NCBI RefSeq assembly: GCF_014649795.1 | Contig: NZ_BMTS01000010.1 | Span: forward strand, 124,001-188,000 | From: Streptomyces melanogenes | Lineage (GTDB): Bacteria > Actinomycetota > Actinomycetes > Streptomycetales > Streptomycetaceae | Direction: 5' to 3' | DNA length: 64,000 bases | Part shown: piece by piece, positions 57,529-64,000 of the stretch | Layout: each line of letters starts with the position of its first letter | Position numbering within the stretch: position 1 is the first letter of the stretch | Notes under the pieces: model-generated | The model's database searches: none | What the model was told of the DNA's origin: nothing | Seen by the model: only the letters and a program-made list of their open reading frames with translations | Program-made: the position numbers and the translations under genes

Positions 57529-58878
57529 TCAGTCCGCGGCGAAGATCGTCTTCCGCTGCCGCTCGATGTCGTTGACCAGCCCGTCCACGTCGTTCGGGTT
57601 GCCGATGAACTTCTGCAGTGCCGGGATCATCACGGTCGAGGAGAAGTCCGGCCGGGTGTCACGGTCCATGAACTGCGAGATCTGCTTGGCACCGGAGATC
57701 AGCTCCACGGACTTCTTCTGGAGCGCGCTGTACTTCGAGGTGTCCGCCCCGCTGTTGACCGCGATGTTGTTGGGGTCACTGGCGAGGTAGATGTCCTCGG
57801 CCTTCGGCGTCGCGAGCCACTTCAGGAGGTCCTTGGCGCTCGCCAGGTTCTTCGCGTTCTTCAGGTTCTTGGAGTTCTTGGCGAGCAGGAACCCGTCGAT
57901 CGGCGCCTCGACCGCGTCCAGACCGTGCTCCGGGTTGATGACCGGGAACGGGAAGAAGTCGAGGTCGTCCTGCTCGGACACCGGGAACTGCTGCCCCGCG
58001 TGCGGCAGTCCGAAGACCGCCATGCCCGACTCCTTCTTCTGCAGGCTCTGCGCGGCCTCCTGCCAGGTGCGGCCGTTGGCGCCCTTCTGGCAGTACGGGA
58101 GGATCCTGCGCCAGGTGTCGAAGGCCTCCTTGACCCGCTTGTCCGTCCACGCCTCCTTGCCCGCCATCAGATCGCGGTGGAAGTCGTAACCGTTGGTGCG
58201 CATGTTGATGTAGTCGAACGTGCCCATGACGGGCCAGCCGTCCTTGTCGCAGAACGCGATCGGTACGAGCTTGTCCTTCTGCATCTGCTTGGCGAGCGCG
58301 ATGTACTCGTCGAGCGTCTTGGGCGCCTGGTACCCGTGCTCCTTAAAGACGCTTTTGCGGTGGAAGACCGCCCACGGGTAGTAGTAGTACGGCGTGAGGT
58401 ACTGCTTGCCGTCCTCACCCGTCGACTGCGCCTTCAGCGCCGGCGAGAAGCCCTGGAAGTCCTGCCACAGGTCGCTGATGTCGTGCAGCAGCCCCTTCTT
58501 GGCGAAGAACTGCATGCGGTTCCCGGCGAACCACATGAACACGTCGTCGGGCTTGCCCTGGAGATAGCGGTTGATGTTCTCCTGGAAGGTGTTGTGGTCG
58601 ACGGTGTTGACCTTGACCGTGCGGCCTTCCTCGGACTGCTCCCCGTACGCCTTGAAGGCGTCCGCGAACGCCTTCTTCGGCACCGCGTCCGAGGAGTTGG
58701 AGCCGACCCGGACCGTCTTGGCGTCGCCCCCGGGCCCGCTGTCGCAGGCGGAGAGCAGGGAGGGGAGGGTGACCGCCCCGGCGCCGAACGCGGCGCTCCG
58801 CAGGAGACCCCGTCGGGACATCCGATGTCCCGCCACGCTCCCGGGTACAGCAGGACCTTTGAACGATGACTGAGCCAT
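57529..58878 (-). CDS. Extracellular sugar-binding lipoprotein of the ABC importer
   Basis: 449 residues from ATG 58878, right after GGAGGGGGAC. A twin-arginine-like stretch (MSRRGLLRSAAFGAGAVTLP) and lipobox LLSACDS (Cys about 45) predict export and lipid anchoring; the Arg-Arg before the hydrophobic core suggests Tat. The mature part is a periplasmic-binding-protein type I-like CUT1 solute binder (FQENINRYLQGKPDDVFMWF, GNRMQFFAKKGLLHDISDLW, DYINMRTNGYDFHRDLMAGK, PIDGFLLAKNSKN). The sugar is unknown; a ROK kinase and LacI regulator next door suggest a glucoside, disaccharide or amino sugar. Confidence 0.94.
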   Translation of the reverse strand: MAQSSFKGPAVPGSVAGHRMSRRGLLRSAAFGAGAVTLPSLLSACDSGPGGDAKTVRVGSNSSDAVPKKAFADAFKAYGEQSEEGRTVKVNTVDHNTFQENINRYLQGKPDDVFMWFAGNRMQFFAKKGLLHDISDLWQDFQGFSPALKAQSTGEDGKQYLTPYYYYPWAVFHRKSVFKEHGYQAPKTLDEYIALAKQMQKDKLVPIAFCDKDGWPVMGTFDYINMRTNGYDFHRDLMAGKEAWTDKRVKEAFDTWRRILPYCQKGANGRTWQEAAQSLQKKESGMAVFGLPHAGQQFPVSEQDDLDFFPFPVINPEHGLDAVEAPIDGFLLAKNSKNLKNAKNLASAKDLLKWLATPKAEDIYLASDPNNIAVNSGADTSKYSALQKKSVELISGAKQISQFMDRDTRPDFSSTVMIPALQKFIGNPNDVDGLVNDIERQRKTIFAAD

Positions 58879-58927
58879 GTCCCCCTCCTTCGGGGTGCAA
58901 CCCAACACAACCGAACGCGTGGCTTGG

Positions 58928-58956
58928 ATCACACCCCCAAGTGAGGGGGACGTCAA
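58928..58956 (-). promoter_or_regulatory. Promoter of the sugar-importer operon
   Basis: On the minus strand TTGACG (58956-58951) and TGTGAT (58933-58928) are separated by 17 bp, a good sigma-70-type pair, leading to the binding-protein ATG at 58878. A CGTCAA/TTGACG inverted repeat (58951-58967) overlaps the -35. Confidence 0.6.
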
Positions 58957-58976
58957 GGGTTTTGACGCGACTCCGA

Positions 58977-58987
58977 GTAACCGTTAC
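58977..58987. promoter_or_regulatory. Palindrome GTAACCGTTAC upstream of the importer promoter
   Basis: An 11-bp palindrome with 5-bp arms, about 20 bp before the -35. Its ACCGTT core resembles LacI-family sites, so the LacI regulator encoded at 60253 is a candidate binder, though it differs from the site at 60133. Confidence 0.4.
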
Positions 58988-59105
58988 CAGTTCTGTTCCA
59001 ACAGACTCCAACAAGCTCTACCGCAAACGCGCGTCGGCACAGCAGAGCGAGAGAGGGCGCTGAATCGGTTCATCCGACGCGGAACCGGAGGAAGGTGATG
59101 AGGAG

Positions 59106-60068
59106 TTACCTTCCCGCCCGCACCGCCCGGCGGGGAGTCGTCGGAGCGCTGGCCGCGGCGGCCGCGGCGCCGACCAGGCCCGCGTCCGTGCCCATCAGGG
59201 CGGGGGCGACCTTGAGGCCCTGGACGAAGGAGAGCGTGGCGTAGTCGTGGAGGGCGCGGCGCAGCGGCGCGAACAGGATGTCGCCCGCTCCGGCCACTCC
59301 CCCGCCGATCACCGCGATCTCGATCTCCGTCAGGGTCGCGGTCGCCGCGATGCCCGCCGCGAGCGCCTGCGCGGCCCGCTCGAACGAGGCCAGCGCGACC
59401 GGGTGCCCGGCGCGGGCGGCGGCGGCCACCGCGGCGGCCGAGGTGTCGCCGTCGGGCCCCGGCGTCCAGCCGCCCTCAAGGGCGCGGCGGGCGATGTTCG
59501 GCCCGCTGGCGATCCGCTCCACGCAGCCGCGCGCCCCGCACGGACAGGGGTCGCCGTCGAGGTCCACGCTGATGTGGCCGATGTGGCCCGCGTTGCCGGT
59601 GGGGCCCGGGTGGAGGCGGCCGCCGAGGACGAGGCCGCCGCCGACACCGGTGGAGACCACCATGCACAGCGCGTTGTCGTAGCCGCGGGCCGCGCCCAGC
59701 CAGTGCTCGGCGGCGGTCATCGCCACCCCGTCGCCGACGAGCTCGACGGGGAGAGCACCGGTCGCCGCCCGCACCCGCGCCACCAGCGGGAACCCGCGCC
59801 AGCCGGGGATGTTGACCGGGCTGACCGTCCCGTTGGACGCGTCGACCGGGCCCGCGCTGCCGATCCCCAGCGCCGTGACCCGCCCCCACAGGGCGGATCC
59901 GGCCAGCTCCGCGAGGACCTCGTCGACGGCTCGCGCCACCGTCTCGCCGTCCTCCTGGGCGGGGGTCGCCCGCTGGGTCCGTACGAGCAGTCGGCCGTCG
60001 GCGTCCACCAGCGCCCCGGCGATCTTGGTGCCGCCGATGTCGAGCGCGGCGACGAGGTCGGTCTGCAT
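59106..60068 (-). CDS. ROK-family sugar kinase (glucokinase-like)
   Basis: 320 residues from ATG 60068 with AGGAG upstream. The ATP motif ALDIGGTKIAGALVDADG (about 7-24) and the ROK zinc motif CPCGARGCVE (about 178-187) are intact, with NIPGWRGFPL, VGDGVAMTAAEHW and GHIGHISVDLDGD sugar-site segments. It should phosphorylate a hexose, probably the product of the sugar imported by the neighbouring ABC system. It is on the same strand upstream of the binding protein (227-bp gap) and divergent from the LacI gene, with the operator between them. Confidence 0.92.
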   Translation of the reverse strand: MQTDLVAALDIGGTKIAGALVDADGRLLVRTQRATPAQEDGETVARAVDEVLAELAGSALWGRVTALGIGSAGPVDASNGTVSPVNIPGWRGFPLVARVRAATGALPVELVGDGVAMTAAEHWLGAARGYDNALCMVVSTGVGGGLVLGGRLHPGPTGNAGHIGHISVDLDGDPCPCGARGCVERIASGPNIARRALEGGWTPGPDGDTSAAAVAAAARAGHPVALASFERAAQALAAGIAATATLTEIEIAVIGGGVAGAGDILFAPLRRALHDYATLSFVQGLKVAPALMGTDAGLVGAAAAAASAPTTPRRAVRAGR

Positions 60069-60132
60069 CGGTGTCGGATCTCCTGGTGGGCGAGGGTGCC
60101 AAGCTGGCCGGAGGAACAGTCTCCATTCACCT

Positions 60133-60144
60133 GACAACGTTGTC
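60133..60144. promoter_or_regulatory. LacI-type operator
   Basis: GACAACGTTGTC is a perfect 12-bp palindrome with the central CG expected for LacI-family repressors. It lies in the 184-bp divergent gap between the ROK kinase and LacI genes, 65 bp before the kinase start. Confidence 0.75.
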
Positions 60145-60252
60145 CAGGGCCTATGCTCGACGCCACACCACGATCCACTCGGATCCGCCCCGGACACCCC
60201 GCGCACAGCGCCCCGGGCCCGCTGAGCCCCCGACGACGACAGGACACCGCAC

Positions 60253-61290
60253 GTGGCCGAGACCGCCCGCCACCATGAGCCCCGCTACGGCATCCGGCCC
60301 ACCATGAAGGATGTCGCCGCCCGCGCCGGTGTCGGGCTCAAAACGGTCTCCCGGGTGGTCAACGGCGAGGCCGGGGTCACCCCGGACACCGAGCGCCGGG
60401 TGACGGAGGCCATCGACGCGCTGGGGTTCCGCCGCAACGACAGCGCGCGCGTGCTGCGCAAGGGGCGCACCGCCTCGATCGGACTGGTCCTGGAGGATCT
60501 GGCCGACCCGTTCTACGGGCCGCTCAGCCGCGCGATCGAGGAGGTCGCCCGGGCGCATGGGGCGCTGCTGATCAACGGCTCCAGCGCCGAGGACGCCGAC
60601 CGCGAGCAGGAGCTGGTGCTCGCGTTCTGCGCCCGCCGGGTGGACGGGCTGATCGTGATCCCGGCGGGCGGCGACCACCGCTATCTGGAGCCCGAGATAA
60701 AGGCCGGGGTGGCGACCGTGTTCGTGGACCGTCCGGCCGGGCGGATCGACGCCGACGCGGTGCTCTCCGACAGCTTCGGCGGCGCCCGCGAGGGCGTCGC
60801 GCACCTGGTGGCGCACGGCCACCGCAGGATCGGCTTCATCGGCGACCAGCCGCGCATCCACACCGCCACCGAGCGGCTGCGCGGCTACCGGGCGGCGATG
60901 GAGGAGGCGGGGCTCGAGGTGGCGGACGCCTGGGTCGCGCTCGGCTCCACCGAGCCCGAGCGCGTCCGCGCGGCCGCCGAGGCGATGCTCAGCGGCCCCG
61001 AGCCCGTCACCGCGATCTTCGCGGGCAACAACCGGGTGACCGTGACGGCGGTACGGGTCCTGGCGGGCCGCGAGCACCCGGTCGCCCTGGTCGGCTTCGA
61101 CGACATCGAGCTGGCCGATCTGCTCGGCATCACCGTCATCTCGCAGGACTCCGCGACGCTGGGCCGCACGGCGGCGGAACGGCTCTTCCGCCGCCTCGAC
61201 GGCGTCGACGAGGCCCCCGCGCGCGTGGTGCTGCCCACCACGCTGATCGCCCGGGGCTCGGGCGAGATCCCTCCCCCGCCCGGCGCCTAG
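60253..61290 (+). CDS. LacI-family transcriptional regulator
   Basis: 345 residues from GTG 60253. LacI headpiece: TMKDVAARAGVGLKTVSRVV then NGEAGVTPDTERRV (helix-turn-helix and hinge), followed by a sugar-binding periplasmic-protein-like domain (SIGLVLEDLADPFYGPLSRA, IGFIGDQPRIHTATERLRGY, GFDDIELADLLGITVISQDS). The hinge region RVLRKGRTASIGLV is typical. It is the probable repressor of the adjacent kinase and ABC importer through the operator at 60133. Ends four bases from the convergent kinase gene. Confidence 0.94.
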   Translation: MAETARHHEPRYGIRPTMKDVAARAGVGLKTVSRVVNGEAGVTPDTERRVTEAIDALGFRRNDSARVLRKGRTASIGLVLEDLADPFYGPLSRAIEEVARAHGALLINGSSAEDADREQELVLAFCARRVDGLIVIPAGGDHRYLEPEIKAGVATVFVDRPAGRIDADAVLSDSFGGAREGVAHLVAHGHRRIGFIGDQPRIHTATERLRGYRAAMEEAGLEVADAWVALGSTEPERVRAAAEAMLSGPEPVTAIFAGNNRVTVTAVRVLAGREHPVALVGFDDIELADLLGITVISQDSATLGRTAAERLFRRLDGVDEAPARVVLPTTLIARGSGEIPPPPGA

Positions 61291-61294
61291 CCGG

Positions 61295-62980
61295 TCAGCA
61301 CACCGGCAGCCCCGGCACCGGCGCGTTGTTGGCGCCGCCCTTGAGGTAGACCACGCTCACATAGACGTTGGTGTTGCCGCTGTCGTCGTCGGTGCGCGCC
61401 CAGTACGTGTTGGTCCACTTCCCGTACGTCTCGCGGCGGCCCAGGTCGACCTGGCAGTAGAAGTAGTTGGTGCCCGCGTTGAGCACGCCCATCTCGCCGC
61501 CGTCGTGCCGGTAGCTCTTCGCGGTGCGCCACACCTGGCAGTTGGACTTGCCCCCGCCGATGGGCTGGCAGGACGGGGCCGGTGTGGAGCCGGTGCCGCC
61601 GCCCGCCGCACCTCCGGCGCCGCCCGGGGTGGCGGTGGCGTGGCCGCCCGTCGGCGCCTTGCCCGGAGTGGTGCCGCCCTTCTCGCCGGATCCCTTGTCG
61701 CCCGTACCGCCCTTGCCGTCCTTGGCGGGGCGGCTCGCACCGGGCGAGGCGGAGGCGCGGCCGTCCTTGCCGGTCGGACCGGGGCTCGCGGCACTCGCCC
61801 CGCCGCCGTTCCACGCGCCGCCCGTGCCGTCCTGGGCGCCGGACGCCGACGGGCTCGCGCCGGACGCCGAGCCGACGGCCTGCTGCCGGGTGCCGTCGTC
61901 GTCCCCGGTGCCCACCAGGGCGTACGTGACACCGGCGCCCGCGAGGACGACGGCCGCGACGCCCGCCGCGACGAAGGAGCGCCCGCGTCGCCGGGGCGGC
62001 TCCACGGTCGTGGTCGGCTGCTGGGTGACCACCGGGCCGAAGCCCTGGGGCCGGTGCGGCAGCACGTCCCGTACGGTCGCCTCGCGCGGCGGCGCGACGG
62101 GCTGCGGCACGGGCGCGGAAGACGCGTGCGGGACACCCGGGTCCCGGCCCTCGGCCACCGCCGCCAACAGCCGGGCCGCCGTGTCCGCGTCGGGACGGCG
62201 GGCCGGGTCCTTGTGCATCAGCTCGCGCAGTACGGGCCCGAGCGGCCCCGCCCGTACCGGCTCGGGCAGCGGCTCCGCCACGATGGCGGAGAGCGTCGAC
62301 CAGGTGGAGGTGCGGCGGAAGGGCGAGGAGCCCTCCACCGCCGCGTACAGCGTGGCGCCCAGCGCCCAGACGTCGGAGGCGGGGCCGGGGTCCTGGCCCT
62401 GGGCGCGCTCGGGCGCCAGGTAGTCGAGGGAGCCGACCAGCTCGCCGCTGCGGGTCAGATGCGTGGCCGAGCCGTCGCCCGGGTCGTCCATGGCGGCGAT
62501 GCCGAAGTCGGTGAGGACGACCCGGCCGCCGCGCTCCAGGAGGATGTTGCCGGGCTTCACGTCGCGGTGCAGGACGCCCGCGCGGTGGGCGGCGGCGAGC
62601 GCCTCCAGGACCCGGGCCCCTATGGCGGCCGCCTCGCGCGCGTCCAGCGCGCCGCGCTCGGCCAGGACGCCGTCGAGCGAGGGTCCCTCGACGAGCTCCA
62701 TGACGATCACCGGGCGGCCGTCGTGCTCGGTGACGTCGTGCACGGCGACGACTCCGGGGTGGCGCACGCGCGCGGCGGCCCGGGCCTCGCGCTGCATGCG
62801 CAGCCGCAGATCGCCCAGCTCGGGCGCGGACATGTCCGAATACGTACGCAGTTCCTTGACCGCGACCTCGCGGCCGAGCACCTCGTCGACGGCGCGCCAG
62901 ACGACGCCCATCCCACCTCGGCCCAGCTGCTCGATCAGCCGGTAGCGGCCCGCGAGCCGGTCGTTCTCCCCCGAAGACAC
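61295..62980 (-). CDS. Membrane Ser/Thr protein kinase with extracytoplasmic tail
   Basis: 561 residues from GTG 62980, with GGGAACGGGG upstream. Kinase domain (about 10-270): Gly-loop LGRGGMGVVWRAVDEVLG, Lys in VAVKELRTY, HRDVKPGNILLERG (about 131), DFG in VVLTDFGIAAMD, LAPERAQG. A juxtamembrane linker leads to one helix (about 340-360, SFVAAGVAAVVLAGAGVTYA). Outside the membrane lie a long Gly/Ser/Pro/Lys-rich stretch and a compact C-terminal domain (CQPIGGGKSNCQVWRTAKSY, GVLNAGTNYFYCQVDLGRRE, TNTYWARTDDDSGNTNVYVS) with several Cys. The last domain recurs in Streptomyces secreted proteins and may sense a ligand. All catalytic residues are present. Confidence 0.93.
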   Translation of the reverse strand: MSSGENDRLAGRYRLIEQLGRGGMGVVWRAVDEVLGREVAVKELRTYSDMSAPELGDLRLRMQREARAAARVRHPGVVAVHDVTEHDGRPVIVMELVEGPSLDGVLAERGALDAREAAAIGARVLEALAAAHRAGVLHRDVKPGNILLERGGRVVLTDFGIAAMDDPGDGSATHLTRSGELVGSLDYLAPERAQGQDPGPASDVWALGATLYAAVEGSSPFRRTSTWSTLSAIVAEPLPEPVRAGPLGPVLRELMHKDPARRPDADTAARLLAAVAEGRDPGVPHASSAPVPQPVAPPREATVRDVLPHRPQGFGPVVTQQPTTTVEPPRRRGRSFVAAGVAAVVLAGAGVTYALVGTGDDDGTRQQAVGSASGASPSASGAQDGTGGAWNGGGASAASPGPTGKDGRASASPGASRPAKDGKGGTGDKGSGEKGGTTPGKAPTGGHATATPGGAGGAAGGGTGSTPAPSCQPIGGGKSNCQVWRTAKSYRHDGGEMGVLNAGTNYFYCQVDLGRRETYGKWTNTYWARTDDDSGNTNVYVSVVYLKGGANNAPVPGLPVC

Positions 62981-63048
62981 CGCTGCCCCGTTCCCTGTGG
63001 CGATTGTGGTCGCGTCCAGGGTAAGGGGCGGCGGTGACAGCCCCCGGG

Positions 63049-64000
63049 CTACGGGGCGGTGACGGTGAGGGCCGCGCGGCGCGGGGAGGCGAAGCCGTCC
63101 AGGTCGGCGCGGGTGAGGCCGGTGAGGCGGGCGACCTCCTCGTTGTCGAGGGCGCCGCAGTCCAGGCCGCGCAGCAGGAACCCGCTGAGCGCCTTGGCGG
63201 TGGCGGGCTCGTCCATGACGTCGCCGCCGGCCTTGGCCACATAGGCGGCGAGCCGGGCCGCGGCCTGCTCCAGGCCCTCCCGGTAGAAGGCGTAGACGGC
63301 CGCGTACCGGGTCGGCAGGTGGCCCGGGTGCATGTCCCAGCCCTGGTAGTAGGCGCGGGCCAGGGCCCGGCGGGTCAGGCCGTAGTGCAGCCGCCAGGCC
63401 TCGTGGACGTGGGCGGTGGAGCCGATCGGCAGGACGTTGGTGGAGCCGTCGGAGACCCGTACGCCGGTGCCCGCGGCCGCGACCTGCATCACGGCCTTGG
63501 CGTGGTCGGCGGCGGGGTGGTCGCTGGCCTGGTAGGCGGCGGAGACGCCCACGCACGCGCTGTAGTCGAAGGTGCCGTAGTGCAGACCGGTCGCGCGGCC
63601 CTCGGCGGCGTCGATCATCCGGGCCACGGCGGCGGTGCCGTCGGCGGCCAGGATCGACTGGCTGGTCTCGATCTGGATCTCGAAGCCGAGCCGCCCGGCG
63701 GGCAGGCCGTGGGCCTTCTCGAACGCCTCCAGGAGCCGTACGAAGGCGGAGACCTGCTCGGGGTAGGTGACCTTGGGCAGCGTCAGGACGAGGCCGTCGG
63801 GCAGACCGCCGTGCTCCATCAGACCGGTGAGGAAGACGTCGGTGGTGCGGATGCCCCGGTCGCGTACCGCCGCCTCCATGCACTTCATGCGGATGCCCAT
63901 GTACGGGGCGGCCGTGCCTCCCCCAGCCTCCGGCCGGGAGGTGCCCCCAGCGTACGCCTCGGCGATCAGCCGGGCGGCGCGGGCGGCGGCCGCGTCCTCC
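63049..64000 (-). CDS. DUF6986 / HpcH-HpaI aldolase-like protein (partial, 5' end outside window)
   Basis: The reading frame runs through the right edge, so only the C-terminal 316 residues are visible. Segments LVLTLPKVTYPEQVSAFVRL, EKAHGLPAGRLGFEIQIETS, LHYGTFDYSACVGVSA and YQGWDMHPGHLPTRYAAVYA fit the aldolase/citrate-lyase-like TIM-barrel DUF6986 family of actinobacteria (metal site in FEIQIETS and HPGHLPTR). Substrate unknown, although these often accompany ureide or allantoin degradation. A 24-bp repeat unit at 63920-63951 adds a Gly-rich insertion (GGTSRPEAGGGTA) just before YMGIRMKC. Confidence 0.85.
   Translation of the reverse strand, partial: EDAAAARAARLIAEAYAGGTSRPEAGGGTAAPYMGIRMKCMEAAVRDRGIRTTDVFLTGLMEHGGLPDGLVLTLPKVTYPEQVSAFVRLLEAFEKAHGLPAGRLGFEIQIETSQSILAADGTAAVARMIDAAEGRATGLHYGTFDYSACVGVSAAYQASDHPAADHAKAVMQVAAAGTGVRVSDGSTNVLPIGSTAHVHEAWRLHYGLTRRALARAYYQGWDMHPGHLPTRYAAVYAFYREGLEQAAARLAAYVAKAGGDVMDEPATAKALSGFLLRGLDCGALDNEEVARLTGLTRADLDGFASPRRAALTVTAP
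63920..63951. repeat. Short GC-rich repeat inserted in frame in the DUF6986 gene
   Basis: CCCCCAGC occurs at 63920-63927 and 63944-63951, flanking an inverted core CCTCC-GGCC-GGGAGG; the copies are exactly 24 bp (eight codons) apart, keeping the frame. GGGGGCACCTCCC-type sequences of this kind are, from memory, dispersed many times in Streptomyces genomes. Confidence 0.55.

Noticed and set aside
55641..58878. Loss of the ATPase from the sugar ABC operon as a broken system
   Set aside because: Shared ATPases (MsiK) are usual for Streptomyces CUT1 importers, so absence here is normal.
59098..59244. 48-codon plus-strand ORF with a strong GGAGGAAGG ribosome-like site
   Set aside because: Entirely antisense to the 3' end of the ROK kinase; Ala-run composition; no independent support for it as a gene.
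1..64000. CRISPR array, insertion sequences, prophage or integrative-element attachment sites
   Set aside because: No regularly spaced repeats, transposase or integrase motifs, or tRNA-associated duplications were found by eye.

Overview
The window is a 64 kb piece of very GC-rich actinobacterial DNA. Strong third-position G/C, frequent GTG starts, GTGA/ATGA gene overlaps, rare TTA codons and families typical of the genus (streptophobe, DUF6643, DUF6777, DUF6332, Rv1733c-like, TerD) point to a Streptomyces chromosome, probably core or near-core. I see no tRNA, rRNA, CRISPR array, insertion sequence, phage segment or large biosynthetic cluster. About 58 credible genes tile it, with a partial gene at each end: a vanadium haloperoxidase at the left and a DUF6986 aldolase-like gene at the right.

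1-12.8 kb: a secreted vanadium-haloperoxidase-like enzyme; a possible phospho-signalling operon (double-FHA ABC transporter, SH3-like protein, Ser/Thr kinase); two membrane proteins of Streptomyces-specific families; a TTA-containing ABC exporter preceded by a coupled TTA-containing small ORF; a small membrane protein; an MHS-type MFS transporter. 12.8-25.5 kb: a GAF/PucR regulator next to 3-hydroxybutyrate dehydrogenase, a Nudix hydrolase, apolipoprotein N-acyltransferase, an O-antigen-ligase-like membrane protein, a PH-domain protein, a Glu/Asp racemase, an HpnB-type glycosyltransferase, a TerD-TerA fusion, DUF6643, a MOSC protein and an Rv1733c-like protein.

25.6-38.1 kb: a beta-helix/AAA+ fusion, a large membrane-anchored putative serine hydrolase, a DeoR regulator with a possible leader peptide, an SRPBCC protein, a Cds1-like PLP enzyme, a HATPase-type anti-sigma-like protein, and a SHOCT/ABC-ATPase/FtsX-permease operon. 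38.3-49.9 kb: a TetR-cupin-DUF4865-phosphotriesterase operon, a ROK regulator divergent from an MFS permease, a mycothiol-dependent isomerase-like protein, a MarR/DHA2-efflux pair with an obvious operator, a NarL-type two-component system, and a TetR/deazaflavin-oxidoreductase pair with clear operators.

50-64 kb: a geranylgeranyl-reductase-like flavoprotein, an M20 dipeptidase, a metallo-beta-lactamase-fold protein whose start codon lies in a long inverted repeat, a P-loop/Nudix fusion, a DUF3761 lipoprotein, a sugar-uptake locus (two permeases, binding protein, ROK kinase, LacI regulator, operator; no ATPase, which in Streptomyces is usually supplied by the shared MsiK), a second Ser/Thr kinase and the partial DUF6986 gene.

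The most notable non-coding signals are two nearly identical 16-bp palindromes, one upstream of the two-component operon and one upstream of the SHOCT/ABC operon (a candidate shared regulon), an amber codon interrupting an in-frame N-terminal extension of the histidine kinase, and stacked hairpins between the dipeptidase and metallo-hydrolase genes. All functional names are inferred from motifs and family knowledge read by eye; no database search was run.
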